A stretch of DNA of 47,902 bases from Nocardioidaceae bacterium (GTDB lineage Bacteria; Actinomycetota; Actinomycetes; Propionibacteriales; Nocardioidaceae): NCBI GenBank assembly GCA_013696745.1, contig JACCXZ010000156.1:1-47902 (forward strand), read 5' to 3'. The first letter of the stretch is position 1. The number at the start of each line of letters is the position of its first letter. The notes beneath the pieces are model-generated. The model was not told the origin of the DNA and did no database searches. It worked only from the letters and a program-made list of their open reading frames with translations. The translations under genes were made by a program, and so were the position numbers. Positions 8,431 through 17,119 of this stretch are shown one piece after another.

Positions 8431-9168
8431 GTGCGCGGACGCGAGTTCCCCCCGGCCATGCGATGGCTCGTGCGGGTCCTGCGACCGTGGTGCATGCTCT
8501 TCACCAAGCGCGACTGGCGCGGAGCCGAGCACTTCCCCAACGGCGGGTTCGTCCTCGCGACCAACCACGTGTCGCACACCGATCCACTGTTGCTCAGCCA
8601 CTACCTCGTCGACCACGGCGTACCTCCTCGCTTCCTGGCCAAAGCCTCGGTGTTCAAGGTTCCGCTGGGCGGTCGGTTGCTGGCGGCGTGCGGCCAGATC
8701 CCTGTCTACCGAGACACTGCCGACGCGGGGAAGGCGCTGTCCGCGGCGCTCGACTCGATCGGTGCAGGCGTGGTGGTGGTGATCTACCCGGAGGGGACAC
8801 TGACCCGCGACCCGGGCCTGTGGCCGATGGCGGGACGCACAGGTGCCGCACGGGTCGCGTTCCTGACCGGGTGTCCGGTCGTGCCCGTCGCTCAGTGGGG
8901 ACCGCAGGCGATCCTGCCTCCGTACGGCAAGCGGCCCCGGCTCCTTCCACGCCGGACCATCCACGTGCACGCCGGGCCGCCGGTGGACCTCGAGGACCTG
9001 CGGGGACGCACGATCGACACCGACGTGCTCGCAGAGGCGACCGACCGGATCCTGGACGCGATCACCGCGCAGCTCGCGGCGATCCGGGGACAGACTCCAC
9101 CGTCGGTACGCCACGACCCCCGAGCGGCGTCGGTGGCCGACGGGCAGGACGACGGGAGAGTCGCCTGA
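8431..9168 (+). CDS. plsC: 1-acyl-sn-glycerol-3-phosphate acyltransferase (PlsC family)
   Basis: The 245-residue lysophospholipid acyltransferase has the catalytic NHVSHTDPLL (HxxxxD) block near residue 50, the phosphate-binding region LGGRLLAACGQIPVYRDT, and IYPEGTLTRD, then CPVVPVAQWG. It acylates lysophosphatidate in phospholipid synthesis at the membrane. GTG 8431 follows GGAGAGG at good spacing, better than the internal ATG. It overlaps gpsA by one base (TGATG), and GpsA makes the glycerol-3-phosphate that feeds the same pathway. Confidence 0.92.
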   Translation: MRGREFPPAMRWLVRVLRPWCMLFTKRDWRGAEHFPNGGFVLATNHVSHTDPLLLSHYLVDHGVPPRFLAKASVFKVPLGGRLLAACGQIPVYRDTADAGKALSAALDSIGAGVVVVIYPEGTLTRDPGLWPMAGRTGAARVAFLTGCPVVPVAQWGPQAILPPYGKRPRLLPRRTIHVHAGPPVDLEDLRGRTIDTDVLAEATDRILDAITAQLAAIRGQTPPSVRHDPRAASVADGQDDGRVA

Positions 9169-10169
9169 TGCCGCGCATCGCCGTGATGGGAGCAGGATCC
9201 TGGGGGACCGCCTTCTCCCTCGTCCTCGCCGACGCAGGCCACCAGGTACGCGTGTGGGGCCGACGGGAGTCGGTGTGCGAAGGCATCAACGCCACGCGCG
9301 AGAACGTCGACTACATGCCCGGCGTGATCCTTTCCGGGGCCATCCGGGCGAGCCACGACGAGACGTGGGTGCTCGAGGGTGCCGATGCGGTCGTCCTGGC
9401 GGTCCCGTCGCAGACGCTGCGGGCCAACCTCGAGCAGTGGACACCGGCACTGCCGCACGAGGTGCCCCTGGTCAGCCTGATGAAGGGTGTCGAGCTCGGC
9501 ACCCACCAGCGGATGAGCGAGGTCATCAGCGAGGTGAGCGGCGTCAGCCCCTCCCACGTCGCCGTGGTCAGCGGACCCAACCTGGCGCGCGAGATCGCGG
9601 CCCGTCAGCCGGCCGCGAGCGTCGTGGCGTGCGTCGACGAGAGCGTGGCCACGCAGCTGCAACGGTGGTGCCACACGCCGGCGTTTCGTCCGTACACCGT
9701 GACCGACGTGGTGGGCTGCGAGCTCGGCGGCACCACCAAGAACGTCATCGCCTTGGCGGTGGGCATGGCGATCGGTCTGGGGTTCGGGGACAACACGACG
9801 GCCACGGTCATCACCCGCGGCCTGGCCGAGACGGCTCGGCTCGCGCACGCGATGGGCGCCGACCCACTGACGCTGGCCGGTCTCGCAGGCCTCGGTGACC
9901 TGGTGGCCACCTGCTCGTCACCGCTGTCGCGCAACCGTACGTTCGGGCAGAAGCTCGGCTCGGGGATGAACGTCGCCGAGGTGACGGCTTCGACGCGTCA
10001 GGTCGCCGAGGGGATGCAGTCCTGCCAGTCGATCGCCGAGCTCGCCGCCGCGCACGGTGTCGACATGCCGATCGTCGAGCATGTCGCCGCGCTGATCCGT
10101 GGCGAGCTCGAGCCCCGCGAGATGCTCACCTCTCTGGTGTCGCGATCCGCCAAGCGCGAGCGCGCCTGA
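9168..10169 (+). CDS. gpsA: NAD(P)H-dependent glycerol-3-phosphate dehydrogenase
   Basis: The 333-residue enzyme reduces dihydroxyacetone phosphate to glycerol-3-phosphate. The Rossmann motif GAGSWGTAF is at residue 8, followed by SLMKGVE, SGPNLAREIA, and the catalytic lysine region GGTTKNVIALAVG; the C-terminal domain has GLGDLVATC and SRNRTFG. Length is typical. It is translationally coupled to the acyltransferase upstream, forming a small phospholipid-precursor operon ending at repeat copy B. Confidence 0.96.
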   Translation: MPRIAVMGAGSWGTAFSLVLADAGHQVRVWGRRESVCEGINATRENVDYMPGVILSGAIRASHDETWVLEGADAVVLAVPSQTLRANLEQWTPALPHEVPLVSLMKGVELGTHQRMSEVISEVSGVSPSHVAVVSGPNLAREIAARQPAASVVACVDESVATQLQRWCHTPAFRPYTVTDVVGCELGGTTKNVIALAVGMAIGLGFGDNTTATVITRGLAETARLAHAMGADPLTLAGLAGLGDLVATCSSPLSRNRTFGQKLGSGMNVAEVTASTRQVAEGMQSCQSIAELAAAHGVDMPIVEHVAALIRGELEPREMLTSLVSRSAKRERA

Positions 10170-10177
10170 CGCTCGTC

Positions 10178-10264
10178 GGTTTACCAGGGGACTATGGCAT
10201 GTTGACACTGCCCATGGGACGCATCCCATGGGCAGTGACGTTCACCAAGGGACCCTGGTAAACC
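10178..10264 (-). repeat. copy B of the nested-palindrome intergenic repeat (most complete copy)
   Basis: It is the best-preserved copy and is inverted relative to copies A, D and E. The outer ends are GGTTTACCAGGG and CCCTGGTAAACC, a terminal inverted repeat. The core has perfect 13-base arms CACTGCCCATGGG (10206-10218) and CCCATGGGCAGTG (10225-10237) around ACGCAT. It fills the 104-base gap between the convergent gpsA and the PLP lyase and could act as a two-way terminator. Confidence 0.85.
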
Positions 10265-10273
10265 GCGCCCCGC

Positions 10274-11371
10274 TCACGGACTGGGCAACGAAGCCAGTGC
10301 GGAGGCCAGATCGGCCCAGAGGTCCTCGACGTCCTCAATGCCGACCGAGAGCCGGACCAGTGCCTCGGGGACGGTGTCGGGCTCGCCCTTCCAGCGGCGA
10401 CGGCGTTCCAGCAGGGACTCCACGCCGCCGAGGCTGGTCGCGTGCACCCACAGCGCCGTGGAACGGGTGAGCAGGTCAGCCGCCATCGGCCCCGCGGCCA
10501 CCTCGATCGCGACCATCGCGCCCCAGTCGGGGTAGCGCACGTGCGACACCGCCGGGTGGTCGGCCAACCGGACCGCGAGCTCGGCAGCGTTGGCCTGCGC
10601 TCGCTCCAGCCGTACGTGCAGCGTGCGTACCCCTCGCGCGGCCAGCCAGGACTCCAGCACACCGGGTACGGCGCCGCGGCTGCGCCGGTGCTCGTCCATC
10701 GCTGTGAACGTCGCGTCGTCGCGGGTCACCAGGGCTCCGAGCATGACGTCGGAGTGCCCGGCGAGGTACTTCGTCGCCGCGTGCACGACCACGTCAGCGC
10801 CCAGCTCGAGGGGCTGCTGGAGCAGCGGTGTCGCGAACGTGTTGTCCACCACGACGCGTGCACCGGCCGACGTTGCGCCGGCGGCGACGGCTGCCAGGTC
10901 GGCGACCTCCAGCATCGGGTTGGTCGGCGACTCCAGCCACACCAGGGCCGCATCCTCGCAGGCCTGGACGACCGCAGCGGTATCGGTGATGTCGACGGTG
11001 TGCACGCGCAGCAGACCTCGACGCTCCCGGTCACCGAGCTGGTGCAGAACGCCCTGGTACGCGTGCACCGGCACCACAATGGTTTCGCCGACAGCCACGA
11101 GGTCCAGCACCGCCGTCACCGCCGCCATCCCCGAGGAGTACGTCAGCGCGCGTCCGCCCTCGAGGCTGCCGAGCACCTCCTCGAACGCCGTCCACGTCGG
11201 GTTCCCGTAGCGGCCGTACTCCACGTCACCACCGGCGACGTAGGTGGAAGCCGGCGTCAACGGTGTGTTCAAGGGGGCGTCGGGCTCGTGGGCAGGGCGG
11301 CCCAGCGACACCGTGCGGGTCGCCGGGGCCAGCCGGCGACCGTCGGACGTAGATGGCACGTCAGCACTCAT
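10274..11371 (-). CDS. cystathionine gamma-synthase/lyase-type PLP enzyme (Cys/Met metabolism)
   Basis: The 365-residue fold-type I PLP enzyme has the motifs YGRYGNPTWTAFE, the aspartate region VVVDNTFATP and the Schiff-base lysine in HAATKYLAGHSDVMLG (about 195-210), all typical of the MetB/MetC/CGL family. Members make or break cystathionine or release methanethiol; which reaction cannot be set by eye. It is a little shorter than most (about 380). No Shine-Dalgarno is evident; CAGGAT lies six bases before ATG, a weak leaderless candidate. It is convergent with gpsA across repeat B. Confidence 0.85.
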   Translation of the reverse strand: MSADVPSTSDGRRLAPATRTVSLGRPAHEPDAPLNTPLTPASTYVAGGDVEYGRYGNPTWTAFEEVLGSLEGGRALTYSSGMAAVTAVLDLVAVGETIVVPVHAYQGVLHQLGDRERRGLLRVHTVDITDTAAVVQACEDAALVWLESPTNPMLEVADLAAVAAGATSAGARVVVDNTFATPLLQQPLELGADVVVHAATKYLAGHSDVMLGALVTRDDATFTAMDEHRRSRGAVPGVLESWLAARGVRTLHVRLERAQANAAELAVRLADHPAVSHVRYPDWGAMVAIEVAAGPMAADLLTRSTALWVHATSLGGVESLLERRRRWKGEPDTVPEALVRLSVGIEDVEDLWADLASALASLPSP

Positions 11372-11442
11372 GGCGCCATCCTGGCCGACGCGCCGAACCA
11401 GGCACCGAGCGGGTTGGCGACCGACCGATAGGGTCGCCAGCG

Positions 11443-12597
11443 ATGACCTCCCCGCAGCAGCCCCGCGCCGACGGCACCGACCCGGTCGGCCGGATCCGGG
11501 TCGCCGTGGTCTTCGGCGGACGTTCCAGCGAACACGGTGTCTCCTGCCTGACCGCCGGCGAGGTGATCAAGGCGATCGACCCCGAGCGCTACGACGTGCT
11601 GCCGGTCGGAATCACGCGAGACGGTCGCTGGGTGCTGGAGTCCGGCGACCCGGCCCGGTTCGCGATCACCGACCGGACCCTGCCCAGCGTCGATGCCGCC
11701 GGTGCACAGGTGGTTCTCGCCAACGACCCGAACCGTCGGGACCTGGTCGTACATCCGTCGGGTGAGGTGCCACGCACCCTCGGGCGGGTGGACGTGGTGA
11801 TGCCGCTGCTGCATGGCCCGTGGGGGGAGGACGGCACCATCCAGGGCCTCCTCGAGCTCGCCGGCGTCCGTTACGTCGGGGCAGGGGTGCTCGCCAGTGC
11901 CGTCGGCATGGACAAGCACCACATGAAGGTCGCCTTCGCCGCCGCTGGCCTCCCGATGCTGCCGTACGTCGTGCTACGCCGGCGCTGGTCGGACACCGAC
12001 CCTGACGGCGTGCGGCGCGCGGTGCAGCCCCTCGGTCTCCCGGTGTTCGTCAAGCCGGCACGAGCCGGTTCCAGCGTCGGGATCAGCCGGGTGGACGACC
12101 TGACCGAGCTCGCTGCGGCGATCGGGCTGGCCCGCGAGAGCGACCCCAAGGTGTTGGTCGAGGCTGCTGCGGTCGGCGCACGTGAGATCGAGCTCGGTGT
12201 GCTGGACTCCGTGGACGGTTCCGGCGCCGAGGTGAGCCAGCCGGGGGAGATCGTCCTCGACCCGGCTGCCGGGCACAGCTGGTACGACTTCGACGCCAAG
12301 TACGTCGACGGCGGCGGAACAGCCACCGTCCCCGCCAACCTGCCCTCCGACCTCGTCGCAGTGCTGCGCGCCCAGGCGCTGACGGCCTTCGACGCGATCG
12401 ACGGGGAAGGGCTGGCGCGGGTGGACTTCTTCGTGCTGCCGGACGGAAGCGCGGTAATCAACGAGATCAACACGATGCCCGGATTCACCCCGACCTCGAT
12501 GTATCCGGCGCTGTGGGCCGCGCAGGGCGTCGACTACCCGACGCTGGTGGACCGGCTGCTGCGCAGTGCGCTGAACCGGCCGCTCGGCCTGCGCTGA
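11443..12597 (+). CDS. ddl: D-alanine--D-alanine ligase
   Basis: The 384-residue ATP-grasp enzyme joins two D-alanines for peptidoglycan. Visible motifs are VVFGGRSSEHGVSCLTA at the N-terminus, PLLHGPWGEDGTIQG, FVKPARAGSSVGIS (ATP-binding), and the metal-binding end ARVDFFVL...INEINTMPGFTPTSMYP. Length is normal for the actinobacterial form. ATG 11443 has TAGGGT eight bases before it, so it may be leaderless. The gene is divergent from the PLP lyase and convergent with the DUF3515 lipoprotein, 16 bases away. Confidence 0.96.
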   Translation: MTSPQQPRADGTDPVGRIRVAVVFGGRSSEHGVSCLTAGEVIKAIDPERYDVLPVGITRDGRWVLESGDPARFAITDRTLPSVDAAGAQVVLANDPNRRDLVVHPSGEVPRTLGRVDVVMPLLHGPWGEDGTIQGLLELAGVRYVGAGVLASAVGMDKHHMKVAFAAAGLPMLPYVVLRRRWSDTDPDGVRRAVQPLGLPVFVKPARAGSSVGISRVDDLTELAAAIGLARESDPKVLVEAAAVGAREIELGVLDSVDGSGAEVSQPGEIVLDPAAGHSWYDFDAKYVDGGGTATVPANLPSDLVAVLRAQALTAFDAIDGEGLARVDFFVLPDGSAVINEINTMPGFTPTSMYPALWAAQGVDYPTLVDRLLRSALNRPLGLR

Positions 12598-12613
12598 GCC
12601 TGGCATCCGGACA

Positions 12614-13105
12614 TCACACGCACGCCCGCACCTCGGGATCGTGCCGTGCCACCGCGTCAGCGAGCTCGGTCAGCGGTCCGACCTCGGGTGCGTACGCGTC
12701 CGGTACGACGACCTCGACGGGCGTCGCCCGTCCGACGGTGGTGAACCGGTAGCTGTCGGAGAGCTCCTCGGGGTACCAGCCCACACCGTTGACCACCTGG
12801 CACTCCGACGCTCGCCCGAGACCCTGCGCGTCGGTGACGCCGCAGCGCAACGTGACGGCCGGGTCGCCCCACGCCACGCCGCTCCCGGCCGGTGCCACGT
12901 CCCGCCGACCCTGCCCGGCCAGCTCACGGGGCAGGTCAGTCAGGAGGTCTGCGCAGATCGCCTCCGCATCGGGGTCCAGGTCCGCCGGCTCCAGATCGAC
13001 GACTCCGCTGCACCCGGCCAGGGTGACAAGGCCGATGGCCGCCGCTGCCAGGTGCGTTCGGCACTGCCGACGGGTTGCAACCCATGGGAGGTGGGCACTT
13101 GCCAT
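12614..13105 (-). CDS. DUF3515-family lipoprotein
   Basis: The 163-residue protein starts with a basic stretch (TRRQCRTH), a hydrophobic signal (LAAAAIGLVTL) and the lipobox LAGCSG, so it should be lipidated and held outside the membrane. The rest (EAICADLLTDLPRELAGQ, GVAWGDPAVTLRCGV, GRATPVEVVVPDAYAPE) fits the DUF3515 family, usually found between ddl and thiL in actinobacteria; its role is unknown. The only usable start, ATG 13105, lies inside repeat copy C, which encodes roughly the first dozen residues. Confidence 0.85.
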   Translation of the reverse strand: MASAHLPWVATRRQCRTHLAAAAIGLVTLAGCSGVVDLEPADLDPDAEAICADLLTDLPRELAGQGRRDVAPAGSGVAWGDPAVTLRCGVTDAQGLGRASECQVVNGVGWYPEELSDSYRFTTVGRATPVEVVVPDAYAPEVGPLTELADAVARHDPEVRACV

Positions 13106-13112
13106 GGGGAGT
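13062..13112 (+). repeat. copy C (truncated) of the nested-palindrome repeat, overlapping a gene start
   Basis: The core CACTGCCGACGGG-TTGCAA-CCCATGGGAGGTG (13062-13093) and the following CACTTGCCATGGGGAGT match the family with several changes; the GGTTTACC part is missing. It covers the start codon and first codons of the DUF3515 gene on the minus strand. Confidence 0.65.
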
Positions 13113-13160
13113 GCTGCTGGATGCCGAGGGGAGTGCGCCCGCTCGTGCCGCGCTCGCCGC

Positions 13161-13397
13161 TCAGATGTGTACGACCGGGCAGGTCAGCGTCCGGGTGATC
13201 CCGTCGATGTTCTGGACCCGTGCGACCACCAGCTGGCCGAGTTCGTCCACGTTGCTCGCCTCGGCACGCACGATCACGTCGTAGGGGCCGGTGACGTCCT
13301 CGGCCATGGTGACGCCGCTGACGTCGGCGATCTCGCGAGCGACGTCGGCGGCCTTGCCGACCTCGGTCTGGATCAGGATGTAGGCCTGTACCACCAT
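13161..13397 (-). CDS. Lrp/AsnC ligand-binding domain protein without a DNA-binding domain
   Basis: The 78-residue protein is only the RAM effector-binding domain: MVVQAYILIQTEVGKAADVA, VSGVTMAEDVTGPYDVIVRA, DELGQLVVARVQNIDGITRTLTC (described in parts). Stand-alone AsnC domains of this length are common next to thiL in actinobacteria; they probably bind amino acids or partner with full-length Lrp proteins. ATG 13397 is chosen because GGAGAC lies seven bases before it; an upstream in-frame start would add only five residues. Confidence 0.88.
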   Translation of the reverse strand: MVVQAYILIQTEVGKAADVAREIADVSGVTMAEDVTGPYDVIVRAEASNVDELGQLVVARVQNIDGITRTLTCPVVHI

Positions 13398-13544
13398 GGG
13401 TCGGGTCTCCACTCTCGTCGGCGTTCCGGTACGGATCGCCGCTCACGCTACAGGTGCCTCGGCGTCCCCGGCACCCATGGGTCCGACCGGCGTACGAAGG
13501 CGACTCGGCGGGGGATCGTGGCTGCGCTGCGGCAGGATGGACCT

Positions 13545-14495
13545 ATGCCCTCGTCCCCCGTCATGACCGTGTCCGAGCTGGGTGAGTTCGGGCTCATCGA
13601 TGCCATCCGCTCGGTCTTCCAGACCAATGCCGACGTGCTGGTCGGGTCAGGTGACGACGCCGCCCAGCTGGCTGCCGCCGGGTCGGTGCTGGTCACCACG
13701 GACCTGATGGTGGACGGCCGGCACTTCCGTCGGGACTGGAGCTCGGCCGCCGACGTCGGACACAAGGTGGCCGCCGCGAACCTGGCTGACATCGCCGCGA
13801 TGGGCGGCGTCGCCACCGGCCTGGTCATCGGGCTCGCGGCTCCGGGGGACACCCCGGTGGCGTGGGTCGAGGAGCTCAGCCAGGGGATCGCCGCGGAGGT
13901 CGCCGAGGTCGGCGCCAGCGTTGTCGGGGGCGACATGACCGAGTCCGACACCCTGGTCCTGGCGGTGACCGCCCTCGGCCGAGTCGCCGGCGCCCCGGTG
14001 CTGCGCTCGGGAGCCCGTCCGGCGGACGTCGTGGCCGTCGCCGGACGACTCGGCTGGGCCGCAGCAGGCCTCGCAGTCCTGGGCCGCGGCTTCCGTTCGC
14101 CACGGGTCGTCGTGGAGGCTCACCGGCGCCCGAACCCGCCGTACGCCGCGGGTCCGCAGGCTCAACAGGCCGGGGCGACCGCGCTGATCGACGTCAGTGA
14201 CGGGCTGCTGGCCGATCTCGGTCACGTGGCCCGCGCCAGCGGCGTGGCCATCGACATCGACAGTTCCAGCTTCGAGCTTGCCGAACCGTTGCTCGCAGTC
14301 GGCTCGGCACTGGGGGTCGATCCTATGGAGTTCTGCCTCACCGGGGGTGACGACCACGCCCTGGCGGCGACGTACCCGCCCGGCGTACCGCTGCCCGCGG
14401 GGTGGCGACGGATCGGCGTCGTCGGCGCGGGCGAGCACGTCACCGTCGACGGGGCGCAGCACGAGGGCAGCACCGGCCACAGACATTTCGGTTGA
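13545..14495 (+). CDS. thiL: thiamine-monophosphate kinase
   Basis: The 316-residue enzyme phosphorylates thiamine monophosphate to the active diphosphate. Family marks are LGEFGLIDAI, the metal/ATP motif VGSGDDAAQL, TTDLMVDGRHF, ANLADIAAMGG, GGDMTES, and DVSDGLLADLGH, with ending LTGGDDHALAAT. Length fits. ATG 13545 has both AGGATGGA and a CAGGAT-N6 arrangement upstream; an alternative ATG at 13563 would remove six residues. It is divergent from the AsnC domain gene. Confidence 0.95.
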   Translation: MPSSPVMTVSELGEFGLIDAIRSVFQTNADVLVGSGDDAAQLAAAGSVLVTTDLMVDGRHFRRDWSSAADVGHKVAAANLADIAAMGGVATGLVIGLAAPGDTPVAWVEELSQGIAAEVAEVGASVVGGDMTESDTLVLAVTALGRVAGAPVLRSGARPADVVAVAGRLGWAAAGLAVLGRGFRSPRVVVEAHRRPNPPYAAGPQAQQAGATALIDVSDGLLADLGHVARASGVAIDIDSSSFELAEPLLAVGSALGVDPMEFCLTGGDDHALAATYPPGVPLPAGWRRIGVVGAGEHVTVDGAQHEGSTGHRHFG

Positions 14496-14531
14496 TCAGG
14501 CCATGCCGGTTCGCGCCCGACGCACAAGGGG

Positions 14532-15080
14532 ATGAAGGTGCCTGAGCAGCTTCAGGTACGTTCGGCTGACGACGATGACATGCTCGCCGTCGCGGCGATT
14601 TTCGCGCGGTACGTGAGCGACACGGTTCTCACGTTCGAGCTGGAACCTCCCACGGCCGCCGCTTGGCGAGGCCGCCTCGCCAGCCTCGCGGCAGCAGGCT
14701 GGCCGTTCCTCGTCCTCGTCGTCGACGGCCAGCTCGTGGGCTACGCCTACGTGAGCCCCTGGCGGACCAAGCCGGCGTACGCACACACCGTGGAGAACTC
14801 GATCTACCTCGACCCGGACAGCGCCGGCCGTGGGTACGGGCGGGTGCTTCTCGAGACGCTGCTCGCCGCCGCTGGCTCCGCTGGGGCGCGGCAGGTCATA
14901 GCCGTGATCGTCGACAGTGGTAGTCCCGAGTCGATGTCGCTGCACCGGGCGGTGGGTTTCGTCCAGGCCGGCCGGTTGTCCCAGGTCGGCTTCAAGCAGG
15001 ACCGCTGGCTTGACGTCGTCCTCATGCAGACGTCTCTGACGTCCGAGAGCATCACCTCGGCGGTCACCGGTGCGTCATGA
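14532..15080 (+). CDS. phosphinothricin-acetyltransferase-like GNAT enzyme
   Basis: The 182-residue protein resembles the PAT group: IFARYVSDTVLTFELEPPT at the N-terminus, LVGYAYVSPWRTKPAYAHTVENSIYLDP in the centre, the acetyl-CoA loop AGRGYGRVLLETLL and the late GFVQAGRLSQVGFK with DVVLMQ. Members acetylate phosphinothricin, methionine sulfoximine or other amines; the natural substrate is not evident. AAGGGG lies directly before ATG 14532, so GTG 14538 is a close alternative. It converges with rpmB with 10 bases between. Confidence 0.85.
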   Translation: MKVPEQLQVRSADDDDMLAVAAIFARYVSDTVLTFELEPPTAAAWRGRLASLAAAGWPFLVLVVDGQLVGYAYVSPWRTKPAYAHTVENSIYLDPDSAGRGYGRVLLETLLAAAGSAGARQVIAVIVDSGSPESMSLHRAVGFVQAGRLSQVGFKQDRWLDVVLMQTSLTSESITSAVTGAS

Positions 15081-15090
15081 GGAGCGCGGC

Positions 15091-15276
15091 TCAGCGCGTG
15101 ACCTTGCCCGCCTTGAGGCACGAGGTGCACACGTTGAGGCGCTTGGGCGTGCTGTTCACGACCGCACGCACGCGCTGGATGTTCGGGTTGAAACGCCGCT
15201 TTGTCCGCTTGCGCGACCACGGAACGTTATTGCCGAAACCCGGCCTCTTGGCACAGATGTCGCAGACCGCAGCCAC
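15091..15276 (-). CDS. rpmB: 50S ribosomal protein L28
   Basis: The 61-residue protein is the zinc-ribbon (C+) form with CDIC near the N-terminus and CTSC near the C-terminus; GNNVPWSRKRTKRRFNPNIQ is typical. It is a component of the large ribosomal subunit. GTG 15276 follows AAGGAG at 8 bases. The presence of zinc cysteines makes it the housekeeping rather than the zinc-starvation paralogue. It is divergent from the FakA-like gene. Confidence 0.95.
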   Translation of the reverse strand: MAAVCDICAKRPGFGNNVPWSRKRTKRRFNPNIQRVRAVVNSTPKRLNVCTSCLKAGKVTR

Positions 15277-15369
15277 CGTGGACGCTCCTTAGCGGATCGA
15301 GAACTCGAGACCGCCCGGTGAATCGGGCGCGAGACGCCGCCTGGGATGACCTGGCGGCAACCTGCACAG

Positions 15370-15398
15370 ATTATCCGATGCTGGCCGCCGGAGGCGAA
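15370..15398 (-). promoter_or_regulatory. putative rpmB promoter
   Basis: On the minus strand TTCGCC (15393-15398), a 17-base spacer and GATAAT (15370-15375) form a recognisable housekeeping promoter about 94 bases upstream of rpmB. The plus strand of the same 214-bp gap holds a TAGTCT at 15419-15424 that may serve the divergent gene. Confidence 0.45.
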
Positions 15399-15490
15399 TC
15401 CGGCTGTCTGCGGCTGCGACTAGTCTGACGCGCGCACCGTACCGCCACGCCGAACCGCACTCCGGTCGGTCCAGCCGCCGAGGGAGCCCG

Positions 15491-17119
15491 ATGCCGCAGC
15501 CGCTGAGCCCGGAGCTGTTCCGGCGCTGGTGCCGTTCCTGCCTGGCTGCACTCGGTCATGCCCGCGAGGAGATCGACGCGCTCAACGTCTACCCGGTCCC
15601 TGACAACGACACCGGGACCAACCTGTTCCTCACCTTCGAGGCAGCCGTCGCCGCACTCGAGGCCGACGATGCCGGCTCGGACCTGGCCTCCGGGGCGCGG
15701 GTGTTCGTCGACGGTGCCCTGCGCGGTGCCCGGGGCAACTCCGGCGTCATCATGTCGCAACTGCTACGGGCGTGCGTCCTGCCGGTCGTCGCCGCTGCCG
15801 CCCGTGCCGAGCCCCGGGGGACGGTGCAGGCTTCGGTCCTCGCCGACGCGCTGGGCGCAGCAAGCGCCGCCGCCTACGCCGCAGTCGGTCAACCAGTCGA
15901 AGGCACGATCCTGTCCGTTGCGCGGGCGAGCGCCACTGCTGCGTCGACCGCTGCGGTCGCGGGCGCCGCGGTCGACGAGACGCTGGTGGCCGCCGCCGAC
16001 GCTGCCCGGGTAGCGCTGTCCGCCACGCCGGGTCAGTTGGACCTGCTGCGCCGTGCCGGTGTCGTCGATGCCGGTGGCCGGGGGCTGTGCGTGGTGCTCG
16101 ACTCGACGGTCGGCGTGTTGACTGGTGAAGTCCGTCCCGATCCCGACCGGGGCCGCACAGGCCCCAGCCTGCCGGTTCCGCACCTGGAGGCTGATCTATC
16201 GGCCCAGGGCCCGTCGTACGAGGTGATGTACCTTCTGGACGCCGGGGACGACCGCATCCCCGCCCTGCGCGCGACGCTCACACCACTGGGTGACTCGCTG
16301 GTCGTGGTCGGAGGGGAGGGCCTGTGGAACGTTCACGTCCACGTCGACGATGTCGGGGCGGCCATCGAGGCCGGGCTCGCGGCGGGACGTCCCCATCGCA
16401 TCGCCGTGACCCATTTCGCCGAGCTGATGACCGGCGGCGCAGCGCCCCTACCTGCGACGTCGCGGGCGGTGATCGCCGCGGGCGCCGGCCCCGGCCTGGT
16501 CCAGCTCTTCGAGGGTGCCGGTGCCCTCGCCCTGTTGCTGCGCCCGGGATGGCGCAGCTCGACCGCGGAGTTCTTGGAGGCGATCGAGACGAGCCAGGCC
16601 AACGAGGTGGTGCTGCTGCCGAACATGGAGAGCTGCCTGCCAGCTGCGGAGGCAGCCGCCCGCCGGGTCCGGGAGCGTGGGGTCAGGGTGGCCGTCATCC
16701 CGACCCGTGCGCAGGTGCAGGGACTCGCCGCCCTGGCGGTGCACGAGCCGGCGCGCGGCTTCGACGACGACGTCGTGGCGATGACCACCGCTGCCGGTCA
16801 TACCCGGCACGGCGGTGTGACCATTGCCACCACACGGGGCATCACGATGGCCGGTCCCTGTGAGCCGGGCGACGTCCTCGGGGTGCTCGAGGGTGACTTC
16901 GCGCTGATCGGCTCCGACCTCGGGGTAGTCGCTGGGGACGTGGTGCGCCAGCTGCTCGGAGGCGGTGGCGAGCTTCTGACGCTGGTCACCGGCGAGGACA
17001 CCCCACCAGGCCTCACCGACGAGATCGAAGCGGCTGTGCGCTCGTGGCGCCCGGACGTGGACACGATCGTGCTCGACGGCGGACAGGTGCGTTACCCGCT
17101 CCTGGTAGGCGTCGAATGA
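15491..17119 (+). CDS. DAK/DhaL-domain protein, fatty-acid kinase FakA family
   Basis: The 542-residue protein has the nucleotide-binding DhaL domain at its N-terminus: NVYPVPDNDTGTNLFLTF with the metal-binding aspartates, then ALRGARGNSGVIMSQLLR, and DAGGRGLCVVLD near residue 200. The C-terminal half has the DegV-like/FakB-interaction fold (NVHVHVDDVGAAIEAGL; NEVVLLPNMESCLPAAE). In Firmicutes such proteins phosphorylate fatty acids bound to FakB; in actinobacteria the substrate is less clear. ATG 15491 follows GAGGGAG. It overlaps recG by ATGA, the usual actinobacterial order. Confidence 0.9.
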   Translation: MPQPLSPELFRRWCRSCLAALGHAREEIDALNVYPVPDNDTGTNLFLTFEAAVAALEADDAGSDLASGARVFVDGALRGARGNSGVIMSQLLRACVLPVVAAAARAEPRGTVQASVLADALGAASAAAYAAVGQPVEGTILSVARASATAASTAAVAGAAVDETLVAAADAARVALSATPGQLDLLRRAGVVDAGGRGLCVVLDSTVGVLTGEVRPDPDRGRTGPSLPVPHLEADLSAQGPSYEVMYLLDAGDDRIPALRATLTPLGDSLVVVGGEGLWNVHVHVDDVGAAIEAGLAAGRPHRIAVTHFAELMTGGAAPLPATSRAVIAAGAGPGLVQLFEGAGALALLLRPGWRSSTAEFLEAIETSQANEVVLLPNMESCLPAAEAAARRVRERGVRVAVIPTRAQVQGLAALAVHEPARGFDDDVVAMTTAAGHTRHGGVTIATTRGITMAGPCEPGDVLGVLEGDFALIGSDLGVVAGDVVRQLLGGGGELLTLVTGEDTPPGLTDEIEAAVRSWRPDVDTIVLDGGQVRYPLLVGVE

